A stretch of 37,479 nucleotides of DNA from an uncultured Clostridia bacterium. GTDB lineage: Bacteria; Bacillota; Clostridia; Oscillospirales; Ruminococcaceae. The position numbers were made by a program, and so were the translations under genes. How positions within the stretch are numbered: the first letter of the stretch is position 1; every line of letters begins with the position of its first letter. The stretch covers positions 1 through 37,479 of the forward strand of contig CANRLU010000010.1 of NCBI GenBank assembly GCA_947631535.1, given 5' to 3'. The notes beneath the pieces were generated by a model, which made no database searches, had not been told where the DNA came from, and saw only the letters and a program-made list of their open reading frames with translations. Positions 9,137-18,835 of this stretch are shown one piece after another.

Positions 9137-9366
9137 TATAAAGAATATCCTTTCCGATTCTGCAAATGATAAGTTCGATGTTGAGTCTTATATATTATAG
9201 CATAAAGCACATCAAAGATTCAACCCTTATTTTTAATAAGAAGTGTCCAAACCGAAAACATTTTTTGCACGACTCTTGGCAAATCGGGAAATGATAGGCA
9301 AGGCTCAAAAAGGCAAAAAAGAGCGCAGCAATTTTTTACATCTAAGTGTATTCGAGAAACCAAAAT

Positions 9367-9470
9367 ACCCCTCCCCTCGAGGGGAGGGGTCGGTCGTTCA
9401 CCGAACGGTGAACGACCAGGGTGACAGGGTGGAACCCCCCTCGCCCTCCGTGAGGGAGAGGGGGCAGGGG
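9367..9470. repeat. Composite intergenic palindromic element
   Basis: Perfect 24-bp palindrome ACCCCTCCCCTCGAGGGGAGGGGT (9367-9390); 12-bp inverted repeat GGTCGTTCACCG-AA-CGGTGAACGACC (9392-9417); third near-palindrome CCCCTCGCCCTC-CG-TGAGGGAGAGGGG. Confidence 0.75.
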
Positions 9471-9666
9471 GTGTGGAAGCAAAAAAGTTTCGGCATACGC
9501 CGATTTTTCCCCGCCGTCAGGCGGCACACCTTTTTAAACATAGGGGAAACTTTTGTGTTTATTGCTGACAAAGAAAATAATACATGACCCGTGCGCGGAG
9601 TATTTTTTTGTTCCCTGCTAAAAATATCAGGGCAACATGCTTTCTGAAAGGAACGGATATTTTAAA

Positions 9667-10872
9667 ATGAACAGGTTTACAAAACGCGTTGCGGGCATAC
9701 TTGCCCTGCTCTGCACCGCGATAATGTCAGCGGTGGGATATTTCGGCGCATCTCTCCCCGACAGCTACTACGTTTCGGGCGAGGGATACCCTTACCTCGG
9801 CAGATTTTTGGCCGTTACGGCGCCATCGGCCGAGGCATATGGCGAAGCCGCCGCAGCAAGTCTGGATACTTCGGCTGCCGACAGGGGAACGGTGAGCCTA
9901 TTCGGGCTGATACCGATAAAAGATGCCGAGATAAAGCATACCGATGCGCCGCTGCTCATTCCGGGCGGCTCGCCGATAGGGATAAAGCTTCTCACGGATG
10001 GAGTTATAGTTGTTTCCACGCAGGAGGTCGCGGGAGGAGGAGCTCCCGCCGACGAGGCCGGAATAAAGGCGGGCGACTGTATTCTTGAGGCCAACGGCGA
10101 GGAGCTTTCGTCGTCTGACCGTCTCGCGGAGATAATAATGAGCTCTCACGGCGAGAAGATATCTCTCAGGGTCCGCAGGGACGGGAAAATTTTCGAGACC
10201 GATGTCACGCCGCGGTTTTCCGAGGCCGAGGGCACCTTTAAGGCCGGTCTCTGGATAAAGGACAGCTCGGCGGGAGTGGGAACTCTTACCTATATCGACC
10301 CCCAAACCGGCGGATTCGGGGCACTCGGCCACCCCATCTCCGACGCCGACACCCAGAAGATCCTACCGCTCGGCTCGGGGGAGATAGTTGACGTCACGAT
10401 AACCGGCTGCGAGGCGGGCTCGGAGGGCTGTCCGGGCGAGCTTTACGGAACGTTTTTGAGCGGTCTTGCGGCGGGGAATATCAGCCGCAACTGCGAGCAG
10501 GGGATATTCGGCACGCTGAATTATGTGAGCAGGCGCGCGCAGGCTATGCCGATAGCTTTCAAGACCGAGGTGAAAACGGGTCCTGCCTCGATCCTCACCA
10601 CCATTGACGGCAGCGCTCCGAAAGAGTACGACATAGTTATAGAAAAACTGAGCCTCAGCGACGCCGCCAGCACTAAGAATATAATAATCAGGGTGACCGA
10701 CCCCGAGCTTTTGAGTCTTACGGGCGGGATAGTTCAGGGAATGTCGGGCAGCCCGATAATCCAGGACGGCAGGATAGTCGGCGCGGTGACGCATGTCTTC
10801 GTGAGCGATCCCGCTATGGGCTACGGGATATTTATTGAGAATATGCTCAAAGCGGGAGGAAGCCTCAAATAA
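9667..10872 (+). CDS. spoIVB: SpoIVB peptidase (PDZ + S55)
   Basis: PDZ-like region (ADEAGIKAGDCILEANGEELSS) and catalytic-serine region (GGIVQGMSGSPIIQDGRIVGAVTHVFVSDPAMGYGIFIENML). GAAAGGA RBS-like sequence about 20 bp before the ATG at 9667; the ORF track offers an upstream start at 9637. Confidence 0.93.
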   Translation: MNRFTKRVAGILALLCTAIMSAVGYFGASLPDSYYVSGEGYPYLGRFLAVTAPSAEAYGEAAAASLDTSAADRGTVSLFGLIPIKDAEIKHTDAPLLIPGGSPIGIKLLTDGVIVVSTQEVAGGGAPADEAGIKAGDCILEANGEELSSSDRLAEIIMSSHGEKISLRVRRDGKIFETDVTPRFSEAEGTFKAGLWIKDSSAGVGTLTYIDPQTGGFGALGHPISDADTQKILPLGSGEIVDVTITGCEAGSEGCPGELYGTFLSGLAAGNISRNCEQGIFGTLNYVSRRAQAMPIAFKTEVKTGPASILTTIDGSAPKEYDIVIEKLSLSDAASTKNIIIRVTDPELLSLTGGIVQGMSGSPIIQDGRIVGAVTHVFVSDPAMGYGIFIENMLKAGGSLK

Positions 10873-11048
10873 AAGATGGGTGCTCTGCTCACTGCTCAGC
10901 AAATGGGGAGACAATGCGGCGTCGAAGAGTGATATAAAGGTAACATAGTCACGCCGCATCTGTCGTTCGCTTCGCTCTCGACCCAAATGCCTTGCCTTTT
11001 ACTCACACAATCCGTGCGCAACGTGCCCGAAAGGGTCGCACCAAAATT

Positions 11049-11085
11049 CTACCCTCGAATGAATTTCGAGGGTAGTTTAACTTTT
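11049..11085. terminator. Terminator-like hairpin between convergent genes
   Basis: CTACCCTCGAA-TGAAT-TTCGAGGGTAG followed by TTTAACTTTT. Confidence 0.65.
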
Positions 11086-11110
11086 AAGATTATTCTTCGC
11101 TCAAAATCGT

Positions 11111-12646
11111 TCACGGCGCGAGCCACCAGCTGCAAAAGTCGTCCATATCGTGGTCCGTGTTCTCCTCAAGCTCAAACACCGAGGTCTTGAGGTCGTCGAG
11201 GTCGTGATCCGGCTCCTTGCCGTAAACGTGATAATCAAAGTAGTCGGTTATATACTCTATGTCCTCCGCAATTACGGCGTGGCCCTGCTGATGAATGTTT
11301 ATCGCTATGTTGTCCTCGATGCCGAGCGCCTTATAGACTTCTTTCGTGCCGAGATAGCTGTACCACATCGACGGCGCGTTTACCCAGTCCTCATAAATGC
11401 AGGAGCCGATTATAAAGAGATATCTGTCTTTGTCGGCCACGAGGCTGCAAAGCTCGTGCTGATCAACCGGCAGCGACTCCGGCGTTTTGAATTTGAGGAA
11501 CATATCGTTGAACCAGCCCCTCTCGCCCGACGACTGCAGGCTCCCTATCGGCTCGTTCTGACCGTATTTATATGCGCTGTCGGCGCCTTTTGAGCTGAAA
11601 TCGTAGGTCTTGCCCTCAGAGGTGTATCTGTAAAGCGCGACTCCGCCCGCTCCGGAGCATGACGGCGCGACCATCTTGAACCTATGGTCGAACGCTCCGC
11701 AGACTATAGCCGCCTTGCCCCAGCGCGACACACCGGTAACTATCGTGTTCACGGGACTTATGTTGAGCTCTTCGCCGAGACCTGCCTCAAGCGCGTCGAT
11801 TATCTTCGAGCAGCCCCAGCCCCACGCCATCAAAACGCCGGTCTGCTCCTCGGGCTCGGGACCGTAGGGGTAAAGGTCGTAGAAAACGCCCTTGTGCTGC
11901 GTGTCGTCCGAGGCTATTCCGTATGAGAACATATCCACGGTTATAGTGGCGTAGCCGTTTTTATTGGCGACGTCTTCGCTGATACCCGCGTGCATACCCA
12001 CTATAACGGGATACCCGCCCTCGGGGGCTTCGATGCTCGAGTCTGGCATAAGGACAGTCGCGGTAAACGAGCCCTCCTTGCCGGTGCTTATCCTCTTAAT
12101 ATTCACCGTGAGAGAATAGGAATTTCCGCCGTTTTCCTTGAGCGAATAGCTCACCTCTTCGTCGGAACCGTCGCGATAGGTTCCGTACATATAGTGCTGG
12201 TAGGCTGCGCTTATCTCGGCGGCGCGCTTTGGCCACTCCGCCTCGCTGTCAACAAACCCGCCGCTCAAGAACTGGAACGGGTCTGGAACGCGCTCGTCCG
12301 CCTTGATTTCGGAAGGGTCCTTGAAGTCAGCGCCGGAATAAAGTCCCTCCGAAGCTGCCCCGAGCATCTCGGTCATATAATCTACCTCCTTTTGTGTTGC
12401 CGAGTCGTCATTTGCGACCGTTTTTGCCTCTTCTATCGCCCTCAAAAGATAGTCTGCCGTCAGGCTGCCCTCGGTGTCTATACCCTCGGCAGAAGTTATT
12501 GCGGTCTCGAGCGCCGACTTATCGGCAGGCTCCGGAGCCTTTTCGGGCTCCCCGCCTAAGGCGGCATCATTTGCCGCCTCTGCTCCGCAGGCACACAGCA
12601 TCACTGCCGACAAAACAAGCGCGAGCAGCATTTTCAGTTTTTTCAT
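11111..12646 (-). CDS. CE15-like (glucuronoyl esterase-like) lipoprotein
   Basis: Lipobox signal peptide MKKLKMLLALVLSAVMLCACG. VTGVSRWGKAAIVCGAFDHRFKMVAPSCSGAGG, RGWFNDMF and DQHELCSLVADKDRYLFIIGS resemble CE15 motifs. RBS supports start at 12646 rather than 12664. Confidence 0.75.
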   Translation of the reverse strand: MKKLKMLLALVLSAVMLCACGAEAANDAALGGEPEKAPEPADKSALETAITSAEGIDTEGSLTADYLLRAIEEAKTVANDDSATQKEVDYMTEMLGAASEGLYSGADFKDPSEIKADERVPDPFQFLSGGFVDSEAEWPKRAAEISAAYQHYMYGTYRDGSDEEVSYSLKENGGNSYSLTVNIKRISTGKEGSFTATVLMPDSSIEAPEGGYPVIVGMHAGISEDVANKNGYATITVDMFSYGIASDDTQHKGVFYDLYPYGPEPEEQTGVLMAWGWGCSKIIDALEAGLGEELNISPVNTIVTGVSRWGKAAIVCGAFDHRFKMVAPSCSGAGGVALYRYTSEGKTYDFSSKGADSAYKYGQNEPIGSLQSSGERGWFNDMFLKFKTPESLPVDQHELCSLVADKDRYLFIIGSCIYEDWVNAPSMWYSYLGTKEVYKALGIEDNIAINIHQQGHAVIAEDIEYITDYFDYHVYGKEPDHDLDDLKTSVFELEENTDHDMDDFCSWWLAP

Positions 12647-12944
12647 AACACTGTCCTTTCTCATAAAATCGTCCGGCCGGTGTACTATACTGCAATATTA
12701 ACATAATTATTTGTAAATTTCAAGGCCTTTTTGCAGGGATTTCTTGCGAAAAAGCAGTATGCCCGCTGAGATGATTAAATAAAAAGTTTTCGGTTCACCC
12801 TTTTCAAAAAGATAGACGTTATTTCTTGGCGCTCGCAAACCGTTTAGTACCGCCATTTGCGGCACATATGTTCACTGTGCAAAATGAACAAAATCAAAAT
12901 GAAAACTTCTCCGAAATTCCCAACGGCGATTGTTTGAAAATTAC

Positions 12945-12973
12945 TTGCAATTTTAATGTGCCGGTGCTATAAT
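12945..12973 (+). promoter_or_regulatory. Sigma-A-type promoter of dcw cluster
   Basis: TTGCAA-N17-TATAAT, about 60 bp upstream of mraZ. Confidence 0.8.
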
Positions 12974-13035
12974 CGTGGTATCAAATGGTAATCAGTGTAA
13001 AACAGCGGTAAATTTCTCAAAAGGAGGGAATTCTG

Positions 13036-13482
13036 TTGCAGGATAGCGAGCTTATGGCGAATATCATGAGCGGCGAGCTGCCCTATACTATCGACGCAAA
13101 GGGCAGAATGAGCTTTCCGCAGCGCTTTCGCGACATAATCGGCGACAGATTTATCCTCACAAGAGGGGTGGATCACCAGCTTACGGCCCGCTCAAAGGAG
13201 AACTGGGATTCCCTTGTTATGCGGATCTATGCTATGCCCGAGGGCAGAAATAAAGAGCGTTTAAAGCATCAGTATATAAAAAGCGCGGCGGAGGTCGAGA
13301 CGGATAAGCTCGGCAGGATACTCGTTCCGCAGGCGCTCCGCGAATACGCTTCGCTTATAAAAGACGTGTATGTAGTCGGCGCGATGGATACCGCCGAAAT
13401 TTGGGATAAAGCCACCTATGAAGCGTTCACTCAGTCTATAGAGGCGGAGGATCTTTATGCCGCGCTCGAAGCATTGGGGTAA
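13036..13482 (+). CDS. mraZ: Transcriptional regulator MraZ
   Basis: YTIDAKGRMSFPQRFRDIIGDRFILTRGVDHQL and a second DKLGRILVPQALREYA repeat; TTG start with RBS AAAGGAGGG. Confidence 0.95.
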   Translation: MQDSELMANIMSGELPYTIDAKGRMSFPQRFRDIIGDRFILTRGVDHQLTARSKENWDSLVMRIYAMPEGRNKERLKHQYIKSAAEVETDKLGRILVPQALREYASLIKDVYVVGAMDTAEIWDKATYEAFTQSIEAEDLYAALEALG

Positions 13483-13487
13483 TTGAT

Positions 13488-14417
13488 TTGGAATTTATGC
13501 ATTTGCCCGTCCTTCTGGACGAGACGATAGAAGGCCTTGACATAAAGCCTGACGGCATTTATATAGACGGTACTGCCGGCGGTGGCGGACATTCGCTCGA
13601 AATAGCAAAGCGCCTCGAAACCGGAAGGCTTATAGCAATCGACCGCGACCCCGACGCCATAAAGGCCGCCTCGGAGCGGCTCTACGGCTATAGCGCAAAG
13701 CTCGTGAACGCCAATTTCAGCGAGGTAGACCGCATTGCGCGGGAGCTCGGAATAGATAAGATCGACGGCATGCTTATGGACCTCGGGGTATCGAGCTATC
13801 AGCTCGACAACCGTGAACGCGGGTTCTCGTATCACGACGACGCGCCGCTCGATATGAGGATGAGCCGCGAGGGGCTCTCGGCAAAAGACGTTGTAAACGG
13901 TTACTCTTATGAGGACCTCAGTCGCATCATTTTCGAGTACGGCGAAGAAAGATATGCAAAAACCATTGCCTCCAATATAGTAAAGTTGCGTGAATCAAAG
14001 CCCATCGAATCCACGGCGGAGCTGGCAGAGATAATCAAAATGTCAGTCCCGCCAAAGGTTCGGCGGGAAAAGAATCCCTGCCGGAAAACTTTTCAGGCAA
14101 TAAGGATAGAGGTAAATAACGAGCTCGGTTCGCTCTCGGAAGCGCTCGACAAGGCTTTTGAGCTGCTTAAAACCGGCGGCAGGCTCGCGGTCATCACGTT
14201 TCATTCGCTTGAGGACAGGCTTGTGAAGCAACGATTTGCTTCGTTCTGCCAGGGGTGCACCTGCCCGCCGGAATTTCCGGTGTGCGTTTGCGGAAAGACC
14301 CCGCGCGGCAGACTTATAACCAAAAAACCCATCGAGCCCTCGGAGGAGGAGCAGCGGATAAACCCGCGCTCGCGTTCGGCAAAGCTGAGGATAATAGAAA
14401 AAATAGGAGACAAATAA
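13488..14417 (+). CDS. rsmH: 16S rRNA (cytosine(1402)-N(4))-methyltransferase RsmH
   Basis: HLPVLLDETIEGLDIKPDGIYIDGTAGGGGHS; DLGVSSYQLDNRERGFSY; FHSLEDRLVKQRF. Confidence 0.97.
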   Translation: MEFMHLPVLLDETIEGLDIKPDGIYIDGTAGGGGHSLEIAKRLETGRLIAIDRDPDAIKAASERLYGYSAKLVNANFSEVDRIARELGIDKIDGMLMDLGVSSYQLDNRERGFSYHDDAPLDMRMSREGLSAKDVVNGYSYEDLSRIIFEYGEERYAKTIASNIVKLRESKPIESTAELAEIIKMSVPPKVRREKNPCRKTFQAIRIEVNNELGSLSEALDKAFELLKTGGRLAVITFHSLEDRLVKQRFASFCQGCTCPPEFPVCVCGKTPRGRLITKKPIEPSEEEQRINPRSRSAKLRIIEKIGDK

Positions 14418-14435
14418 GGGAGGAGCGCTTAATTT

Positions 14436-14924
14436 ATGGCAAACCGCACTAATCTTGCATATGACCTTTCGGTATATGAACCAAAAAAGGCGCCTTCGGT
14501 CCCGGAACAGAAGTCGCCCGAAATAAAAATGAAGAAGAACCCCGCGCCCATAGCAAGGAAGCAGAGCGCATTTAAGTTCTTCGTAAAAGCGGTGTTCATC
14601 TTCGCCGTGCTGTGCGCGGTCCTTTACGGCAAGGTGGAATCCAACGCCCTCTTCGGCGAGATAAGCGATCTTGAGGATCAGCTCAAGAATCTTCAGACCG
14701 AGAATATCACCCTTGCAGCGGAATATGAGGCTCGCACATCGCTGAAAAACGTCGAGGATTACGCCGAAAACGTCCTCGGCCTCAAAAAGCTCGACAAGTC
14801 GCAGATAGAATACGTCGAGATATCCGGCGACTCCGTTATAGAGATAGTTGACGTTGAAAACAAGAACGTCTTTATCCGGCTTCGCAACTGGTTCAACGAG
14901 CTTGGAGAAAAACTCGGCCTGTAG
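14436..14924 (+). CDS. ftsL: FtsL-like/septum formation initiator-like protein
   Basis: Position between rsmH and PBP; single TM (FFVKAVFIFAVLCAVLYG) followed by a coiled coil. Confidence 0.75.
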   Translation: MANRTNLAYDLSVYEPKKAPSVPEQKSPEIKMKKNPAPIARKQSAFKFFVKAVFIFAVLCAVLYGKVESNALFGEISDLEDQLKNLQTENITLAAEYEARTSLKNVEDYAENVLGLKKLDKSQIEYVEISGDSVIEIVDVENKNVFIRLRNWFNELGEKLGL

Positions 14925-14971
14925 CGCCGGAATATATCGGACAAAACCATAATAATATAATACGGGACAGG

Positions 14972-15021
14972 AAAAAAGTTGAGCTTTGTAATTCCGATGC
15001 GCACACGGGCTTAACTTTTTT
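14972..15021 (+). other. Terminator/attenuator-like inverted repeat inside dcw cluster
   Basis: AAAAAAGTTGAGC ... GCTTAACTTTTTT with about 24-nt loop in the gap between ftsL-like and the PBP gene. Confidence 0.5.
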
Positions 15022-15050
15022 GCATAGGTATCAAAAGCGGAGGAGCCAAT

Positions 15051-17333
15051 ATGGAAAAATCTACGGCAACAATGAAAGCAAGGCTTTTTTTGGGCATATT
15101 TGCCGTTATGCTCGCGGTCACTGTTTATATATCCTATGTTATGTATAACGTCGCCGTGCGCGAGAGCGACAAATATCAGGCTCTTGCCAACAGTCAGCAG
15201 TTCAAGACGATGACCGTTTCGGCCAACCGCGGCTCTATTTACGACAAAAACGGGCAGGTGCTCGCCCAGAGCGTCACCGTGTATACCGTATTTGTTGACC
15301 CTCTGACGTTTCAGAGCCAGGTTGACGACCAGCTCGACAAGATAAGCAAGGGCAAAATCGAACCGCAGGACGTTATCGACTACGAAAACGAGATAGTAAG
15401 GGCACTTGTCTCTCACCTCGATGTGAGCGAGGAGGAAGTCCGCGAAAAGCTCCATAAAAACAACAGGTATCAGGTCATCGCGAAGGACGTGGATAAAGTC
15501 ACCGCCACCGCGATAATGGATCCGCTTACCGAGCTCGGGATAATATCCGTAGGCGCGGCGCCGACGGCAAAGAGATATTATCCGAATAACGACCTCGCCG
15601 CCAATGTGATAGGGCATCTTCATTACGACGGCTACGGGATATACGGTCTCGAAAGCTATTACGACGACTACCTCACCGGCGTGGACGGAAAGATAATCAC
15701 CGCCATAGACGCCAACGGCAGGGAGATACAGTACAGATACAAGCAGAGCTACGACGCCCAGGACGGCGACTCTATTTATACCAACATCGACACAACGATA
15801 CAGTATTACGTCGAAAAGGCGCTGAAATCGGCCGTCGATGCCAACCAGCCCAAGGATAAGGGCTGCGCGATAGTTATGGAGGCGAAGACGGGAAAGATAC
15901 TCGCTATGGCGACCGAGCCCGACTACGACCTCAACGCCCCCGCCGAGATATTCGACGAAAACACCGCCGCCGCGCTTTCGGGACTTCTGGAAGCCGGCGA
16001 CGAAAAAGCCTATAACGAGGCGCGCTCGGCCGCTTGGAACCTCCAGTGGACGAATAAGGCGATAAGCTCGCTCTACTTCCCGGGCTCGGTCTTTAAAGTA
16101 GTGACAGGTTCTGCAGCGCTCGAAGAGAGGGCGATATCGCTGTTCGACACCTATTACTGCAACGGCTCGTTCAAGGTCATCGACGGCGTTCCCCCGATAA
16201 GCTGCTGGACCACCCACGGCGGCCACGGCACCCAGAATTTCGTTCAGGCGATGACAAATTCCTGCAACCCTGCGTTTATCCAGATAGGTCAGAAGCTCGG
16301 AGCCAAGGCTTTTACCGACTACTTCGCGGCATACGGTCTCACCGAAAAGACGGGGATAGACCTTCCCGCCGAGACCTCGAGCATCTACGTACCGTATTCG
16401 AGAATGACCACCCTCGACCTCGCGGTAAGCTCGTTCGGCCAGGCCAATAAGATAACCCCTCTCCAGATGATAACCGCCTACGCGGCCGTTGTGAACGGCG
16501 GCTACCTCGTCACGCCCTATGTGGTGAATAAGATAGTCGATTCCGAGGGGAACATCGTAAAGGAATTTGAACCCACGATAAAGCGCCAGGTCATTTCGGA
16601 GGAGACCTCTGCCGTCATGCGCGACACCCTTGAGACCGTTGTGACGGTAAATCAAGGCTCGAACGTATATATCGAGGGCTACCATATAGGCGGAAAGTCG
16701 GGCACCTCGCAGAAGCTCGACGTCAACCCCGAGGGCAATACCTATGTTTCCTCATACTGCGCGTTTTACCCCGCCGACGACCCCGAGATAATAATGCTCG
16801 TTATGATAGACGAACCCACGCAGGGGCTTTACTACGGTTCCGCCGTGGCGGCGCCGGTGGTGTCGGAAGCTTTCAAGGAGATACTTCCCTACCTCGGCTA
16901 CTATGCCGAATACAGCGAGGAAGAGCTTGAAAACCTCGACGTGAACGTTCCCGACCTCGCAAACGCCGATGTAGATTCGGCAGTTGCCACTCTTGAGGCC
17001 TTGGGGCTCAACGCAAACGTTGTAGGAGACGGCGGAAAAGTGGTGCGGCAGGTGCCGTCGAGCTCAGACGCCATGCCAAAGGGCTGCACCGTCGTGCTTT
17101 ACACCGAAGACGGCATCGAGCCGAAGTATGTAGAAGTCCCCGACCTCACGGGCAGGACGCTTGAATACGCCACGGAGAAGCTCTCGAAGCTTGGGCTCAA
17201 TCTCAAGCCTCTCGGAGGAGCCGCCCAGAAAGACGGCGCGAAGTGTTCGGGGGTCATGTCGCACAAAGACGAAACGGTGGAAGTGGGCACCGTGATAGAA
17301 GCCTACTTCATCATAAACGACGAGACGGGATGA
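15051..17333 (+). CDS. PASTA-domain class B penicillin-binding protein (SpoVD/FtsI type)
   Basis: Transpeptidase motifs FPGSVFKV (SxxK), TNSCN (SxN), KSGTS (KSG); two C-terminal PASTA repeats. Confidence 0.95.
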   Translation: MEKSTATMKARLFLGIFAVMLAVTVYISYVMYNVAVRESDKYQALANSQQFKTMTVSANRGSIYDKNGQVLAQSVTVYTVFVDPLTFQSQVDDQLDKISKGKIEPQDVIDYENEIVRALVSHLDVSEEEVREKLHKNNRYQVIAKDVDKVTATAIMDPLTELGIISVGAAPTAKRYYPNNDLAANVIGHLHYDGYGIYGLESYYDDYLTGVDGKIITAIDANGREIQYRYKQSYDAQDGDSIYTNIDTTIQYYVEKALKSAVDANQPKDKGCAIVMEAKTGKILAMATEPDYDLNAPAEIFDENTAAALSGLLEAGDEKAYNEARSAAWNLQWTNKAISSLYFPGSVFKVVTGSAALEERAISLFDTYYCNGSFKVIDGVPPISCWTTHGGHGTQNFVQAMTNSCNPAFIQIGQKLGAKAFTDYFAAYGLTEKTGIDLPAETSSIYVPYSRMTTLDLAVSSFGQANKITPLQMITAYAAVVNGGYLVTPYVVNKIVDSEGNIVKEFEPTIKRQVISEETSAVMRDTLETVVTVNQGSNVYIEGYHIGGKSGTSQKLDVNPEGNTYVSSYCAFYPADDPEIIMLVMIDEPTQGLYYGSAVAAPVVSEAFKEILPYLGYYAEYSEEELENLDVNVPDLANADVDSAVATLEALGLNANVVGDGGKVVRQVPSSSDAMPKGCTVVLYTEDGIEPKYVEVPDLTGRTLEYATEKLSKLGLNLKPLGGAAQKDGAKCSGVMSHKDETVEVGTVIEAYFIINDETG

Positions 17334-17379
17334 TCCCCGTCCGCCGATATACAGCAATAACGGATCAAGAGGGCAATAT

Positions 17380-18816
17380 ATGAAACTTTACGAGCTTTTA
17401 AACGGCATTGCCGAAACATCGCTTGAAAATACCGAGATAAGCGGGCTTTTCTCCGATTCCAGAAAGGAAATGGGGGAGGGAAGTCTGTTTGTCTGTCTCA
17501 AGGGCATGACCTTTGACTCTCACAGCCTCATTCCCAAGCTCTCAGAGCGCGGCGTGACCGCCTTTGTGGTGGAGCGCGACTGCGGGATAGAGAATCAGAT
17601 AATCGTTCCCGACACTCGCGAGGCGCTCTCGCTTTTGTGGGCGAACTGGTACGGCAACCCGCAGCGCGAGCTTAAGATGATAGCCGTAACCGGCACCAAC
17701 GGCAAGACCACGATAACCACCGTTATAAAAAAGCTGCTCACGCGGCTCGGTCATAAAGTGGGACTAATAGGCACCTGCGGCAACGAGATAGGCGACGAGT
17801 TTATTCACGGCGAGCGCTCGACCCCCGAGGCCGACGAGCTTTATTATCTTTTGCGCAGAATGGCCGACGCCGGCTGCGAATATGCCGTTATGGAGGCCAC
17901 GTCGCAGGGGCTCGAGCAGCGCAGAATGAGCGGCATAAGGTTCGAGCTTGCGGCGTTCACCAACCTCACGCAGGATCACCTTGACGTCCACGGGACTATG
18001 GAGAACTACTATCAGGCCAAAAAGCTGCTCTTTTCCATATGCGACAAGGCGCTTATAAATATCGACGATCCCGCGGGAAGGCGGCTCTATGAAGAGGTCT
18101 CCTGCCCGAAATACGGCTTCTCGACCCGCACTTCGGCCGATTTTTATGCCGATTCCGTAAAGCTTATGCCCCACGGCTCGGAGTATATCTACCGCAGCGG
18201 CAGTGGCGAGGAGAGCGTAAAGATAACCCTTCCCGGGGGATATAACGTATCGAATACGCTCTGCGCGCTCGCGGCTCTCGAACTTTCAGGCTTCGAGCCT
18301 AAGGAGTTCGTCCCGATGATATCCGGAGTAGAGGGCGTGCGCGGCAGGTGCGAAGTCGTGCCCACGGGGCGGGATTTCACCGTTATCTTAGACTATGCCC
18401 ATACCCCCGACGCGCTCGAGAATATCCTCGGCAGCGTAAAGGAATGTGCCGAGGGCAGAGTGGTGTGCCTGTTCGGCTGCGGAGGCAACCGCGACCCGCT
18501 GAAGCGTCCGCTTATGGCAAAGGCCGCGGCAGAGCACGCAGACTTTTTGATAGTCACCTCAGACAATCCGCGAAACGAAGACCCTCACGCGATAATCACC
18601 GAGATAATAGCCGGTCTTAAAGACGAAAAAACGGAGTATATTGAAATAGACGACCGCCGCGAAGCGATCTTCTGGGCGATTGAGCACGCCAAGCCTAAGG
18701 ATACGCTCGTTTTGGCCGGAAAGGGCCACGAGGATTATCAGATACTCGCGGGAGGAAGAAAAATACATTTCGACGAGCGCGAGGTAGTCAGCGAAGCGCT
18801 TGCACGGTTAAAATAA
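17380..18816 (+). CDS. murE: UDP-N-acetylmuramoyl-tripeptide synthetase
   Basis: ATP-binding motif VTGTNGKTTITTVIKKLL; DNPRNEDP motif suggests the meso-diaminopimelate-adding type. Confidence 0.95.
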   Translation: MKLYELLNGIAETSLENTEISGLFSDSRKEMGEGSLFVCLKGMTFDSHSLIPKLSERGVTAFVVERDCGIENQIIVPDTREALSLLWANWYGNPQRELKMIAVTGTNGKTTITTVIKKLLTRLGHKVGLIGTCGNEIGDEFIHGERSTPEADELYYLLRRMADAGCEYAVMEATSQGLEQRRMSGIRFELAAFTNLTQDHLDVHGTMENYYQAKKLLFSICDKALINIDDPAGRRLYEEVSCPKYGFSTRTSADFYADSVKLMPHGSEYIYRSGSGEESVKITLPGGYNVSNTLCALAALELSGFEPKEFVPMISGVEGVRGRCEVVPTGRDFTVILDYAHTPDALENILGSVKECAEGRVVCLFGCGGNRDPLKRPLMAKAAAEHADFLIVTSDNPRNEDPHAIITEIIAGLKDEKTEYIEIDDRREAIFWAIEHAKPKDTLVLAGKGHEDYQILAGGRKIHFDEREVVSEALARLK

Positions 18817-18835
18817 AATCAGGAAGGTAAACCCT

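Noticed and set aside
9360-9480. Possible CRISPR array
   Set aside because: The hairpins are different palindromes in tandem, not identical direct repeats with regular spacers.
9243-9587. 114-aa ORF over the palindromic element
   Set aside because: Translates repeat sequence (YPSPRGEGSVVHRTVNDQGDRVEPPSPSVRERGQG); typical translated intergenic repeat, not a gene.
14043-16685. 880-aa minus-strand ORF
   Set aside because: Lies antisense to the well-supported rsmH end, ftsL and PBP genes; composition (R/Y/V/L-rich, no domain) is the usual artefact of GC-rich codon bias in the opposite strand.
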